From assembly GCF_002803085.1 (NCBI RefSeq), contig NZ_NNBJ01000032.1, positions 1 to 57,365 of the forward strand: 57,365 bases of DNA, read 5' to 3'. The DNA is from Streptomyces sp. CB01201. GTDB taxonomy: Bacteria > Actinomycetota > Actinomycetes > Streptomycetales > Streptomycetaceae. The position numbers and the translations under genes were made by a program. Numbering within the stretch: position 1 is the first letter of the stretch; each line of letters starts with the position of its first letter. A model generated the notes under the pieces. The model saw only the letters and a program-made list of their open reading frames with translations, did not search any database and was not told where the DNA came from. Shown in pieces: positions 41,366-49,235 of this stretch.

Positions 41366-41560
41366 TCAGAAGTCGTGGAGCACAACCACTTCGAACTCTG
41401 CGGACATTGACCACGTCATGAGGATGTACACCGGGCCGTACTGGGTGTTCGTCCGCAGCGCCTCGAACTGAACCAGTTCACGGCTGCAGAAACGGTGAAA
41501 CAGCACGTTCATCTGCTGAAACTCGGCATCGGTCAGCGCACCGCCATCAGACTGTTGGAC
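41366..41560 (-). pseudogene. C-terminal fragment of a small conserved protein
   Basis: The frame to the stop at 41366 reads ALTDAEFQQMNVLFHRFCSR, ELVQFEALRTNTQYGPVYIL and ends FEVVVLHDF. The order helix, DxxE/QFExxR, YGPVYI and strand recalls small Streptomyces proteins of ~80-90 residues. No start precedes it except an internal ATG, and the upstream bases belong to the 3' end of the monooxygenase gene. Either it is a fragment or it uses a rare start. Confidence 0.4.
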
Positions 41561-42662
41561 CCAGTGAGAGTGCGTTCTTGGCGCGCGTGACGGATTCCTC
41601 CGAGGCAGGTCCGCCGGGATTCTCGATGGCCAGGGCCTGGTTGAGGGTGACGAAGGGGCGCATCCGCTGCTCGTAGCGGGCATACGCGGTGCGGTGGTCG
41701 CCGTTGGCTTGGGCAAGGCAGTCGGCCAGCACGTGGGCGCCTACGAGGGCCAGGCTGGTGCCCTGCCCCGAGAGGGGAGAAGGGCAGTAGCCGGCGTCTC
41801 CGAGCAGGGTCACCCGGCCCAACGACCACTGGCCCATGCGGATCTGGGCCATGGCGTCGCAGTAGAAGTCGGGCGCCTTCTGGGCGGCCTCGGCCAGGCG
41901 AGTCCCTTCCCACCGCATCAAGGCGAGCTTGTCCACGACGAGCTGCCGCAGGGCGCCGCCGCCGCGGAGGTCGGGGGCGAGGGGGGCGGACTCGAAACCG
42001 AAGGCGATCCTGAGTTCGGTGTTGCCGCGTACGGGCATGATGCCGAAGCCCGTGTCGCCGTCCCGCAGCCACATCTGCCAGTCTTCCAGGGCGAGGAAGT
42101 TGTCCGCGCTGAATACCGAGAGATAGCTGCCCAGGTGATGGGCGTAACGCTCCTCCGGACCGAAGGCCAGGCGCCGTACGGTGGAATGGAGGCCGTCGGC
42201 TCCGACCACCAGGTCGAAGGCGCGGGATGGCCCGTGCGCGAATTCGACGCGCACGCCGGTCTCGTCCTCGTCGAGCTCGGTGATGCTGTCGCCGAAGAGG
42301 TACTCGACGCCTGCGCGCGTGTGCTCATACACCATCCGGACCAGGTCCTCGCGCAGCACCTCGATGTCTTCGCTGTCGAGCCGGCCGCTGCTGAAGGTCG
42401 CCTCGGTGGAGCGATCGACCTCGTGGCCGTCGGGGTCGAGGATCGACATGCCGCGCATCCGGGTCCGTACACGGCTTGCCCGCTCCAGCAGGCCCATTCG
42501 CTCCACGACTTCGAGCGCGACGCCACGGATGTCCACGGCCTGGCCGCCGGGGCGTTGGCCCGGAGCGCGCTCGACGACAGTGGGCGCGAAGCCGTGGCGG
42601 CGCAGCCAGTAGGCCAGGACGGGCCCGGCGATGCCGCCGCCGGAGATGAGTACGGTCTGCAT
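41547..42662 (-). CDS. FAD-dependent aromatic/antibiotic monooxygenase (TetX/PHBH-like)
   Basis: A 371-residue class A flavoprotein monooxygenase. The FAD-binding motif QTVLISGGGIAGPVLAYWLR is at the N-terminus, the DG motif lies in LVVGADGLHSTVRRLAFG, and the GD motif in GRVTLLGDAGYCPSPLSGQG. The length and WFAKLR-like substrate pocket resemble TetX-type and rifampicin-type monooxygenases that hydroxylate aromatic compounds, including antibiotics. ATG 42660-42662 follows GGAGGAG. It is divergent from a GntR-TetR-type regulator with a palindrome between them, a typical drug-responsive pair. Confidence 0.9.
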   Translation of the reverse strand: MQTVLISGGGIAGPVLAYWLRRHGFAPTVVERAPGQRPGGQAVDIRGVALEVVERMGLLERASRVRTRMRGMSILDPDGHEVDRSTEATFSSGRLDSEDIEVLREDLVRMVYEHTRAGVEYLFGDSITELDEDETGVRVEFAHGPSRAFDLVVGADGLHSTVRRLAFGPEERYAHHLGSYLSVFSADNFLALEDWQMWLRDGDTGFGIMPVRGNTELRIAFGFESAPLAPDLRGGGALRQLVVDKLALMRWEGTRLAEAAQKAPDFYCDAMAQIRMGQWSLGRVTLLGDAGYCPSPLSGQGTSLALVGAHVLADCLAQANGDHRTAYARYEQRMRPFVTLNQALAIENPGGPASEESVTRAKNALSLGPTV

Positions 42663-42795
42663 GAGAAGCTCCTCCAGTGCTTTGTACGGCGTAAGCGATC
42701 TGAACGTACGTCGTACGCGCAACCCCTTCAACTGGCCGAAATGGAGCCTTGTACTAGGGCAGATGCCCTCCGCACGGCGTCGCCACTGCTACCCT

Positions 42796-42809
42796 CTGTA
42801 CTAGTACAG
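42796..42809. promoter_or_regulatory. 14-bp palindrome, probable regulator operator
   Basis: CTGTACTAGTACAG is a perfect palindrome 20 bp before the regulator start. A related half (TTGTACTAGGGC) occurs near 42749, closer to the monooxygenase. GntR-family proteins usually bind short palindromes of this size, so autoregulation and repression of the divergent gene are likely. Confidence 0.7.
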
Positions 42810-42828
42810 GGCAGGAAGGCGGCAGTAC

Positions 42829-43791
42829 GTGACGAAGACCACGGGCGCAGTTGGCGATCCGCCCTATCTGCGCATCGTCGCCGTGATCCGGCGGCGCATC
42901 GCGGACGGTGAACTCGCCCCCGGGGACCGGGTTCCCTCGACCCGGCAGATCGCCGGGGAATGGGGCGTCGCGCTCGCCACCGCCACCAAAGCCCTGGCCA
43001 CTCTGCGTCTGGAGGGACTGGTCGAGGCCCGGCCCCGGATCGGCACGGTCGTCGCCGGAACCGCCCTCCCCGCGCCGGCCCGCAGGCGCCCGTCACCTGC
43101 CCCGGACCCCGAGCTGGAGCTGAGCCTCGACCGGATCGTCCGTACCGCCATCGAGATCGCCGACGCCGAAGGGCTCTCGGCGCTCTCCATGCGTGGCGTC
43201 GCGGCCCGGCTCGGCGTCGCGGCAATGTCAACCTACCGGTACGTCCCGAGCAAGGAAGACCTCGTCCTGCACATGGCCGACGCCGCGTTCGGCGAGGGGT
43301 CCTACAACGCGGACGCCCCCGAGGGCTGGCGCACCCGCGTCGAGCTGGGTGCCCGGACCTTGTGGAGCCTGTACCGCAAGCACCCGTGGCTGGCCCAGCT
43401 CGGCTCTCTCACCCGCCCTCTGCTCGTGCCCAATCTCATGGTCCACGGCGAGTGGATACTCGGCGCCCTCGACGGCCACGGCCTCGACCCCACGACGCTG
43501 TTCGACATCCACGTCCTGCTCTACAGCCATGTCCAGGGCCTGGCAGTGCACCTGGAGATGGAAGCTCATGCCGAAGCCGCCACGGGCCAGTCGGAGGACC
43601 AGTGGATGGACAGCCGCGCCCCCGCTCTCCGAGAACTGGTGGAATCCGGCCGCTTCCCGACCTTCACCAAGGTGGTCGGATCCTTCGAGGGCGGCTACGA
43701 CCTGCGTCTCGATGCTGTCTTCGAATTCGGCCTCACAGCACTCCTCGACGGTCTGACTTCCATCGTCGAAGGTCAGGAAGCCGGCACGTAG
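42829..43791 (+). CDS. GntR-TetR fusion transcriptional regulator
   Basis: A 320-residue protein joining two DNA-binding families. Residues ~10-75 are a GntR winged helix (PPYLRIVAVIRRRIADGELA, GDRVPSTRQIAGEWGVALAT, LEGLVEARPRIGTVV). Residues ~95-155 are a TetR HTH (IVRTAIEIADAEGLSALSMR, GVAARLGVAAMSTYRYVPSK, EDLVLHMAD), followed by a TetR C-terminal ligand domain. Tandem GntR-TetR regulators are known in actinobacteria but uncommon. GTG 42829 is 20 bp after the palindrome at 42796. It probably senses an aromatic drug and controls the divergent monooxygenase. Confidence 0.88.
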   Translation: MTKTTGAVGDPPYLRIVAVIRRRIADGELAPGDRVPSTRQIAGEWGVALATATKALATLRLEGLVEARPRIGTVVAGTALPAPARRRPSPAPDPELELSLDRIVRTAIEIADAEGLSALSMRGVAARLGVAAMSTYRYVPSKEDLVLHMADAAFGEGSYNADAPEGWRTRVELGARTLWSLYRKHPWLAQLGSLTRPLLVPNLMVHGEWILGALDGHGLDPTTLFDIHVLLYSHVQGLAVHLEMEAHAEAATGQSEDQWMDSRAPALRELVESGRFPTFTKVVGSFEGGYDLRLDAVFEFGLTALLDGLTSIVEGQEAGT

Positions 43792-43837
43792 AAACATGAA
43801 CGAGTTACTTTAGGGATCGCACGGACCGGAAGAAAGA

Positions 43838-43872
43838 CGACGCCCCCGCCGGAGGAGCGAGCGGGGGCGTCG
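43838..43872. terminator. 12-bp GC stem between convergent genes
   Basis: Arms 43838-43849 and 43861-43872 are perfect reverse complements (CGACGCCCCCGC). The stem lies between the regulator stop at 43791 and the end of the subtilase gene at 43889. Confidence 0.75.
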
Positions 43873-43888
43873 GGGCCAGGTGGACGGG

Positions 43889-46285
43889 TCAGAACTGAAG
43901 GACCCAGCCGTTGAGCGTTCCGGTGGAGCCAGGATCGGTGTCCTCCACCTGAAGCTGCCACTCTCCACTGATGGGCTGCGCGGGAATGTCAACGGTGAAG
44001 AGCTTCTGCATGTGGCCGCCGGGCTGGATACCCACCGCCTTGAGCGGGTAGAGCTTGCCGCCCGGGCCGAGCAGGCTGATGTTCAGGTCGCCCTGCCATT
44101 CGTGGTCCAGGTCCACCCATACCTTCGCCTTGGTGGGCGTGGTTCCGGACGAACGCCAGATGTCCGTGCCGGTGGCAACGGTGGCCTGATCCGGGATTGC
44201 CACGCTGGTGCGGTTCTCGTACGTCGGGAACGCGACCGACCACGACTTGAGGGTCCCGATGCTGCCGGTGACGGAGTCGGTGACCTTGAGATTCCATGTG
44301 CCGTCGGCGGGAGAGTCGGAAGCATTGATGATGTACGTCTTGTTGACCGAGGTGGTGGTGTCGGTGGTGGAAACGGTCTTCAGGACGTAGGTCTTGGAGC
44401 TGGGGCTGATGAGCTCCAGCTTGAGGTCGCCGATCTTCTGATGGGTGAGGTTGACCGAGACCTGCGTAGCGGAGGAGGCGTTGCCGCCGACGTTCGCCGC
44501 TGACACGCTGGCGGAGATGTTGCCGTTGTCGGGGATGGAGACGTTGCCGAGCTTGCTGAAGGGGAACTCCAGCGACCAGTTGAGTAGGGTGCCGACACTG
44601 GTGGAGTAGCCGTTCGCCAGCTTCAGCTTCCACGTGCCGGATGCCGGGGAGGAGGAGGCGTCCACGTAGTAGGCGGAGCCGATGGGACCACCGACGGACG
44701 GCGCTTCGATGCCCGAGGGTGTGGCTGCGGCCGGGGTGGCCGAGTCGTCCAGGTGGTAGGTCTTGCCATTGGGATCGATGAGGTCGACGTTCAGGTTGTT
44801 CAAGCCCAGTCCGTCCACGTCGAATTCCAGGCGCAGCCGGGACGGTGCGTTGCCGGGAACAGTGGAAGTGAGCTGACGGGTGAGGGAGCCGGAGCCTTTG
44901 CCGGGGATGGCGGAGTCCTTCTCGTCCCAGACCATCGTCGGCCGGGGCTTGGGGTCGGGCTTGGCCGCCAGTGTGTCTGCGGCGGCACCCACCTGGATGC
45001 GGGGTGTGGTGGCCTCGGTGTAGCTGATGGCCTTGCCCGTGCTGGCGAGTGTCTTGACCAGGTTGCTGAGGGAGGCGTCAGGAGCGGCTTGGCGGAGAAC
45101 GGCGAGGGCCCCTGTGACGTGCGGTGTGGCCATGGAGGTGCCGTTCTTGGAGCCGTAGGTGCTGCCCGGAAGGGAGCTGATGACGCCCTGGCCCGGAGCG
45201 AACACGTCGACGAGCGGGCCACGGTTCGTGTAGCTGGTGAGCTGGTCGTCGTCGGTGACGGCACCGACGGTGACGGCGTTGGGGACGCAGGCGGGCGAGT
45301 TGACGGCGTTGGTGTAAGCCTGGTTTCCGGCGGCGGCGACGGTTGCGACGCCTTCGTTGTAGAGGGTGTTGATGATGGCGGCACGTGGGTCGGCGTCGCA
45401 GGCTGCGGTATAGCGACCTCCGCCCAGGCTCAGGTTGACGGCGATGACGGGCTTGCCGGCCTGCTTGTATGCGTCGACCTTCTCCAGGGCGGCGAGCTGG
45501 TCGGAGGTGAAGCTCAGGGCGCAGGGGGTGACGGATCCGCAGTAGTCGGGCGAATCGAACCGGGAGAAGACCTGGATGGCGATGATCTTCGCACCGGGGG
45601 CTACCCCTTGCTTGGGGGCGCCGGCCAGGCCGGTGCCGTTGCCCGCGGCGATGCCTGCGACGTGGGTGCCGTGGGAGCAGGCGTCGCCCATTTCGGCGCA
45701 GTGGCCACTGTCGGCGTCGGCGGACCCGGGTCCTTCTTGGACGTCAGTGCCGCCGGGGCACAGGCTGGCGGAGCCGTATGTTTCGTCGGTGGTGGAGAAG
45801 CAGGCTTCGTCGGTGACGCGCCCGCCGAGGAAGGGGTGTTTGACGGCCACTCCGGTGTCGAGGATGGCGACGGTGGAGCCGGAGCCGTCCAGACCTTTGG
45901 CCGTGGTCTTGTCCGCGCCGACGAGGGGGACGGTCTGGTCCAGGGAGGGCGGGACAGGTACGTCTTCGGTGACGGAGAGGACACCGGGATCGGCGGACAG
46001 CTTCTTCAGTCCGGTGGTGTCGACGCGGAGCGTGGTGACGGGCACCTTTTTGAAAGTGCGCACGACTTGACCGGCTTCGGCGGCGGCGGAGAGGTCGCTG
46101 CGGTTAACGGCGACAACGTTCACGCGGATCTTCTTGCCGCCTTCGGCCGCTTTATAGGTGGCGGAGGAGACGGGATCGACGGTGCCGACGGGGTCAAGGT
46201 CACCGGCTTGCGCAGTGGTGGGCAGGACGGCGAAACCGATGGTTATCGCTCCCGCGATGACGGCAGCCCACAGGGGTCTTTTCAT
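43889..46285 (-). CDS. Secreted S8 subtilisin-like protease with three P-type domains
   Basis: A 798-residue exported serine protease. The signal peptide (AAVIAGAITIGFAVLPTTAQ AG) is followed by a propeptide to ~residue 118. The catalytic Asp is D143 (VAILDTGV), His H205 (CSHGTHVAGIAAGNG), the oxyanion Asn N321 (AAAGNQ) and Ser S384 (NGTSMATPHV). Residues ~460-590, ~590-695 and ~700-798 are three P/Homo-B-type beta domains (LNNLNVDLIDPNGKTYHL, ISPSSKTYVLKTV, QGDLNISLLGPGGKLYPL). Three copies are more than the usual one. Such domains aid folding and specificity. Its neighbour at 46367 is another secreted enzyme. ATG 46283-46285 follows GGAGC. Confidence 0.95.
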   Translation of the reverse strand: MKRPLWAAVIAGAITIGFAVLPTTAQAGDLDPVGTVDPVSSATYKAAEGGKKIRVNVVAVNRSDLSAAAEAGQVVRTFKKVPVTTLRVDTTGLKKLSADPGVLSVTEDVPVPPSLDQTVPLVGADKTTAKGLDGSGSTVAILDTGVAVKHPFLGGRVTDEACFSTTDETYGSASLCPGGTDVQEGPGSADADSGHCAEMGDACSHGTHVAGIAAGNGTGLAGAPKQGVAPGAKIIAIQVFSRFDSPDYCGSVTPCALSFTSDQLAALEKVDAYKQAGKPVIAVNLSLGGGRYTAACDADPRAAIINTLYNEGVATVAAAGNQAYTNAVNSPACVPNAVTVGAVTDDDQLTSYTNRGPLVDVFAPGQGVISSLPGSTYGSKNGTSMATPHVTGALAVLRQAAPDASLSNLVKTLASTGKAISYTEATTPRIQVGAAADTLAAKPDPKPRPTMVWDEKDSAIPGKGSGSLTRQLTSTVPGNAPSRLRLEFDVDGLGLNNLNVDLIDPNGKTYHLDDSATPAAATPSGIEAPSVGGPIGSAYYVDASSSPASGTWKLKLANGYSTSVGTLLNWSLEFPFSKLGNVSIPDNGNISASVSAANVGGNASSATQVSVNLTHQKIGDLKLELISPSSKTYVLKTVSTTDTTTSVNKTYIINASDSPADGTWNLKVTDSVTGSIGTLKSWSVAFPTYENRTSVAIPDQATVATGTDIWRSSGTTPTKAKVWVDLDHEWQGDLNISLLGPGGKLYPLKAVGIQPGGHMQKLFTVDIPAQPISGEWQLQVEDTDPGSTGTLNGWVLQF

Positions 46286-46366
46286 CAGTGCTCCAGCTTT
46301 CAGGGCGTACAGGGCAGCGGGAGGGGCGACGGGGACGCCCCTCCCGCTGGTGATACCGGGGGTGGC

Positions 46367-47965
46367 TCAGGTGGCGTTGGCGCCGTTCTTCGGGTTGCCG
46401 CCGCGCTTCACGGCCTGGAGGTAGGTGTAGGCGATGGAGCGGCAGGGGGACTTGAAGCGGTACGCGGAGCAGGTGTAGTCGCGCAGCGTGGTGTGGAAGG
46501 CGTTGTCGACGTTGGACTTCTTGTCGCGGTCGAGGTAGTAGCGGTAACCCTTGTAGGTGTTGCCGATGAGGCCGTAGCCGTAGTCGTGCATGTCGCACGC
46601 GGAGATGAAGTTGTAGCCGGACGGCTTGTCAGGCGCGGAGGTGCAGTGGTCATGGAGGATGCCGATGACCCAGTAACCGGACGGGAGTTGGCGCCAGTAG
46701 GGCTGGTGCCAGCCGTAGTGGGCGGCCCATGCGGCGCAGCCGTTCTTCAGGTACCACAGCCAGTCGGTGGCGCGGCTGCAGTGGCCGGGGTAGGAAGCGG
46801 CGCTGGAGAGGTCAGCCTTGGTGATGTCGCCGGCCGGGGGCTGGGTGGCGGCGGTGTTAGTGATGTCTGCTGCGCCGTTGAGCGTGGATTCGCCGGCTGG
46901 GCGTGCGGGGCCGACGGGTTCGACGTTGGGACTTCCGTCGGTGGAGGTGGTGAAGTCGAGGTCCCAGCCGCCATTGGACGGGGAGACGATGTCGGCGACG
47001 CGGCCGGTGGAGTCGTAGCTGTAGGTGGCGAGCGGTTCGGTGGATTCCACCGGGTTGGTCACCGCTTTGAGCAGGCCGGTGGAGTCGTAGCTGTAGCGGG
47101 CTACGGTCTGGGTGGTGGTGCCGGTGGTGAGGTCGATCGCTTTGGCCCGGCCGGTGTATTCGCCGTCCGCGGTCGAGGTGGCGGTGGTGGCCGTGGAGTA
47201 GGTGACCTTGAGAGTCTGGGCCGGGGATTCGCCGCCGGCGGCCATGCTCACGGTGGAAACGCGGCCCTTGGAATCGTAGGAGACAGTGTCGGTGCCGGTG
47301 GATCCGGTGCCAACGGCGGTGACCCGCCAGGTGTCTGAGCCGGGGGCCTTCTGTGCCCAGGTGTAGGTGGGCTTAACGTCGGCGGCTGCGCCGCTGAAGG
47401 TGTCGTCACTGTCGGCGGCGGACTTCAGGTCCGCGTTCACGACTTCCTTGATGGTGGTGGTCATGACACCGAGGTTGCTGTCCCACTTGGACGTCTCGGT
47501 GAGGGTGGAGCCGTCGGTGGCGGTGTACTTGTTGATGCTTCTGCCGTCGGGGGTGGAGAGGGTGTCGGTGAGGTTGTAGCGGGTGCTTTCCCCGACTTCG
47601 AGATCGGTGACGGTGTAGGCACCGGAGGCAGCTGCGAGCTTGCGGTTGAGCTGGCCGCCGAGGAATTCGGCTTCCCAGCCCTGACCGAAGACGCCGAGGT
47701 CGGCGCGGGAGGGATCGGCGGACTGGGGCTTGGCAACGCCGTTGACTTCGGTGACGGCGTGCTTACGGCCCATGAGTCCGGCGGGGGCGTCGGTTTCGTT
47801 GATTTCGAAGGTGTTGGTAGCGGTGAAGTAAAGGCCGGGGCCGACTTGTTGGACGGCCCCGTCGGCGAGTGGCTGGTCGGGGTTGGCGGCGGCGCCGGCC
47901 GGGGGCTGCGGGAGCAGCATGGTCATGCCTAAAGCGGCGGCCAGCGGCAGCATGATTTTGCGCAT
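46367..47965 (-). CDS. Secreted phospholipase A2 with YD/RHS-like N-terminal part
   Basis: A 532-residue exported protein. Signal peptide: LPLAAALGMTMLLPQPPAGAA. Residues ~60-350 contain YD/RHS-type beta repeats (TYSYDSTGRVADIVSPSNGG, RYSYDSTGLLKAVTNPVEST, TSKWDSNLGVMTTTIK). Residues ~390-525 are a prokaryotic phospholipase A2 domain with the catalytic His-Asp pair in SACDMHDYGYGLIGNTYKGY and an ordered Cys set (CSRATDW, KNGCAAW, DHCTSA, YTCSAY, PCRS). PLA2 hydrolyses the sn-2 ester of phospholipids. Standalone Streptomyces PLA2 are ~150 residues, so the large repeat module is unusual. ATG 47963-47965 follows GAGGGG. Confidence 0.9.
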   Translation of the reverse strand: MRKIMLPLAAALGMTMLLPQPPAGAAANPDQPLADGAVQQVGPGLYFTATNTFEINETDAPAGLMGRKHAVTEVNGVAKPQSADPSRADLGVFGQGWEAEFLGGQLNRKLAAASGAYTVTDLEVGESTRYNLTDTLSTPDGRSINKYTATDGSTLTETSKWDSNLGVMTTTIKEVVNADLKSAADSDDTFSGAAADVKPTYTWAQKAPGSDTWRVTAVGTGSTGTDTVSYDSKGRVSTVSMAAGGESPAQTLKVTYSTATTATSTADGEYTGRAKAIDLTTGTTTQTVARYSYDSTGLLKAVTNPVESTEPLATYSYDSTGRVADIVSPSNGGWDLDFTTSTDGSPNVEPVGPARPAGESTLNGAADITNTAATQPPAGDITKADLSSAASYPGHCSRATDWLWYLKNGCAAWAAHYGWHQPYWRQLPSGYWVIGILHDHCTSAPDKPSGYNFISACDMHDYGYGLIGNTYKGYRYYLDRDKKSNVDNAFHTTLRDYTCSAYRFKSPCRSIAYTYLQAVKRGGNPKNGANAT

Positions 47966-48078
47966 GGATGTCCCCTCGTTGGTGATCCCTTTGCGAGATC
48001 GAGAGCGGACACTAGTGCGACCGAGAGAACTTCCACAAGATGTTTAAAAAGGGAGTCAAGTAATCCGCTTTTTTTCTT

Positions 48079-48141
48079 GACCGACACGAGGGAGCTACTG
48101 GGTTGACCACCGGGAGCACATGAGTATCTGTACTCATGTGC
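48079..48141 (+). promoter_or_regulatory. Candidate promoter with 11-bp palindrome
   Basis: TTGACC at 48102-48107, 16 bp spacing and TATCTG form a plausible -35/-10 pair pointing right. The arms GCACATGAGTA (48116-48126) and TACTCATGTGC (48131-48141) overlap the -10 region, so a regulator bound there would block transcription of the lipoprotein gene at 48172. The palindrome lies between this gene and the divergent PLA2 gene. Confidence 0.55.
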
Positions 48142-48171
48142 TGGGCCCTAGCAGTCCCTGAAAATGTGAAC

Positions 48172-48816
48172 ATGACACGTTCACGGGTTCTTACAGGGGC
48201 GGGCGCAGCAGTGCTTACGATGCTGGCGCTGGCGGCTTGCGGCACACAGAGGGGTCAAGACGGAGCGCGCAGCAGCGCCGACGCCGTAGGCGCGCAGCCG
48301 GTGGCATCCGAGCCGAGCCCGGACGCGGAGGTGGCATTCATGCAGATGCTGGAGCGGGTAGGTAGGCCGTGCGTGCCGGACGCTCCGGCGGAAGAGACCG
48401 GCTCGGATGATCCCTTGCCGGGCGAGCACCCGCCCACCCGCCCCAGCGAGCTGCTCCCGGTGGGCGAGAAGCCGCCCACCGCCAACGCGAGCCCTACCGC
48501 TACGGCTGAACAGCCCAAGCTGAACGGTGTGGAGAAGTGCGAAGGCCGCGAGCATTCCACCCGCATCACCAAGGCGCTCACGGACCTGAAGAACCCTCAG
48601 GCCGCCCAGGTCAGGGCTGCCCTCAACCGGCTCGGCTACATCAACAGCCGCATCCACGACCTCACCGAGGCGGCCGGCACCGTGCGCTTCTACCTGGACT
48701 TGCGCGTGATGGGCGGACAGCTAGCAGTCAAGGGCGCGGCCGGTGGAGGGACCGTAAGCGCGCAGGCATTCGCTTACCCAGAGCAAGGCAAATTCGCGCC
48801 GGAAAAGCGGAATTAG
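48172..48816 (+). CDS. Lipoprotein of unknown function
   Basis: A 214-residue product with a signal peptide ending in the lipobox LALAACGTQ. The middle is Pro/Thr/Glu-rich (GEHPPTRPSELLPVGEKPPT), typical of a wall spacer. The C-terminal ~90 residues are folded: STRITKALTDLKNPQAAQVR, LNRLGYINSRIHDLTEAAGT and VRFYLDLRVMGGQLAVKGAA. The NRLGY...IHDL pattern may be a peptidoglycan-binding-like helix pair. ATG 48172 has no strong ribosome binding site. It is divergent from the phospholipase gene and may share control with it. Confidence 0.7.
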   Translation: MTRSRVLTGAGAAVLTMLALAACGTQRGQDGARSSADAVGAQPVASEPSPDAEVAFMQMLERVGRPCVPDAPAEETGSDDPLPGEHPPTRPSELLPVGEKPPTANASPTATAEQPKLNGVEKCEGREHSTRITKALTDLKNPQAAQVRAALNRLGYINSRIHDLTEAAGTVRFYLDLRVMGGQLAVKGAAGGGTVSAQAFAYPEQGKFAPEKRN

Positions 48817-48968
48817 GCTGATCGCTTTACAACCTCACGGCATCTGGCCGCGATTTGAACGCGTCCGTGAAAATGAAGCTCCCGGTGGCCGTGGTCTCGG
48901 CCCAGACCACCGAGTTCGGGCGTGTGCCGCGGTCCGTTATAGACGCCACGAGCGAGCAGGTCTGATCT

Positions 48969-49003
48969 GCGGAATCTGTGACATGGCACGTCACAGATTC
49001 CGC
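48969..49003. repeat. 14-bp inverted repeat
   Basis: Arms 48969-48982 and 48990-49003 are exact reverse complements (GCGGAATCTGTGAC) with a 7-base loop. It lies in the gap between two plus-strand genes and could be an operator, a terminator or a mobile-element end. Confidence 0.5.
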
Positions 49004-49235
49004 GCACGTCAGAGTCCGGAACCGGCAGCCATCACTCACAGTGTCACGGTCACGGAACTACCAGTGGCACAGGCCATGGGCGGGGACGGCACTGGGCGTC
49101 CTTGAATTCTTCCGCCGGCGCACCCCAGCGCGTCTTCGGTCTCGGGCCATGGGGCCCCCTACGGTGGACTCACCTCGTGCCAGTCGTCGTAGGGCCACAG
49201 GTGCGGCAGTCGGGGACATGGCGTTGGAGGACGGG
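49004..49235. other. Leader of the Cys-rich protein gene
   Basis: No credible gene. The in-frame extension upstream of 49236 is Arg-rich and lacks protein character. GGAGG at 49226-49230 marks the real start downstream. Confidence 0.5.

Noticed and set aside
44753..47338. 861-codon plus-strand frame
   Set aside because: Gly/Val-rich antisense of two clear secreted enzyme genes; no start signal or motif.
48827..49039. 70-codon minus-strand frame ending near the lipoprotein gene
   Set aside because: It runs through the 14-bp inverted repeat and has no ribosome binding site; real coding is unlikely.
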